Below are positions 21,307 through 21,515 of a stretch of 21,515 bases of DNA, one piece after another. Position 1 is the first letter of the stretch; each line of letters begins with the position of its first letter. Position numbers and translations under genes: made by a program. Under the pieces are notes generated by a model. It was not told the origin of the DNA. It did not search any database and was given only the letters and a program-made list of their open reading frames with translations. The stretch comes from a virus: the IMG/VR virus record IMGVR_UViG_3300028416_000096, positions 1-21,515 of that record, one strand, 5' to 3'.

Positions 21307-21501
21307 TTAGGTCTGTTCATCCCACTTGTGGCAGAGGTAGTCTTTAACGTACAGGCCTTGCTGTTCGGCTACAACAATCCCCCTACTTAATGAGTCCATA
21401 CACATATCTTTATCTTGAAATGCGTAGGGGTGCATTAGGGTACGGCACTCAGTAAGGTTAACGTTACATGCTAGGATCAGGGCTGTAAACATATTAGTCA
21501 T
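21307..21501 (-). CDS. Small cysteine-containing, possibly exported protein (64 aa)
   Basis: It reads leftward from ATG 21501-21499, with GGAGG close upstream (three-base spacing; an in-frame ATG three codons later gives looser spacing). The N-terminus MTNMFTALILAC is short and hydrophobic. Four cysteines (C12, C19, C34, C57) and aromatic residues in YAFQDKDMCMDSLSRGIVVA and YVKDYLCHKWDE suggest a small disulfide-bonded fold in the periplasm, or a membrane-attached peptide if C12 is lipidated. I recall similar small phage proteins with this cysteine spacing, of unknown function. It converges on the late terminator and probably belongs to an opposing, likely earlier, transcription unit beyond the right edge. 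The upstream bases suggest an ATGA overlap with another minus-strand gene. Confidence 0.6.
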   Translation of the reverse strand: MTNMFTALILACNVNLTECRTLMHPYAFQDKDMCMDSLSRGIVVAEQQGLYVKDYLCHKWDEQT

Positions 21502-21515
21502 TCGCCTCCATTTCT

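Noticed and set aside
1-21515. Search by eye for CRISPR arrays, tRNA genes, insertion sequences and direct repeats
   Set aside because: None was seen. The coding density leaves no room for an array or mobile element, and no cloverleaf-type segment stood out.

Overview
The window is a contiguous stretch of the late (virion and lysis) region of a tailed phage with a short-tail, T7-like plan. The evidence is a terminase large subunit, portal, scaffold, HK97-type capsid, tail-tube adaptor and nozzle, and a set of internal (ejection) virion proteins in the canonical podovirus order. No phage RNA polymerase, integrase, tRNA or replication gene lies in this window. Three near-perfect host-type sigma-70 promoters suggest that late transcription uses host RNA polymerase. 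From general resemblance of the small proteins and fibre modules to those of marine podoviruses, I infer a Gram-negative, probably marine alphaproteobacterial host. The Gram-negative part is supported by a spanin-like lipoprotein. The taxonomic part is low confidence.

Layout. Positions 2-2031 hold host-recognition genes: a 5'-truncated LamG-like tail fibre, a second fibre-type protein carrying an apparent inserted carbohydrate-binding-like domain, an acidic unrecognised protein, and a 44-residue tail-chaperone-like protein. Positions 2031-7341 are the packaging and head module (terminase, portal, a small protein, scaffold, capsid), closed by a strong UUCG terminator. Positions 7342-7471 form the main intergenic control region: terminator, consensus promoter, then two back-to-back hairpins at the predicted 5' end of the next mRNA. 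Positions 7472-11187 hold a jelly-roll-like decoration or fibre protein and the tail tube genes. Positions 11188-18514 hold a GNAT acetyltransferase at the T7 gene 13 position and three internal virion protein candidates (139, 1461 and 668 aa).

Positions 18516-21230 form a lysis and accessory cluster: a separate lysozyme-like protein with a possible second, signal-bearing start, an unrecognised 277-aa protein, a probable unimolecular spanin, two tiny membrane plus coiled-coil proteins, and three very basic small proteins. It ends in a GNRA-loop terminator. A minus-strand gene for a small cysteine-containing protein converges on that terminator, so the right boundary of the late operon is inside the window.

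Genes are packed with TAATG, ATGA and 8-nt GTG-N2-TAA overlaps, indicating translational coupling. There is no gene-free stretch longer than about 130 bases. The most notable points are the domain insertion in the second fibre, the three host-like promoters placed at module boundaries, the 5'-hairpin leader after the capsid gene, separation of the peptidoglycan hydrolase from the giant ejection protein, and the compact lysis/basic-protein cluster.
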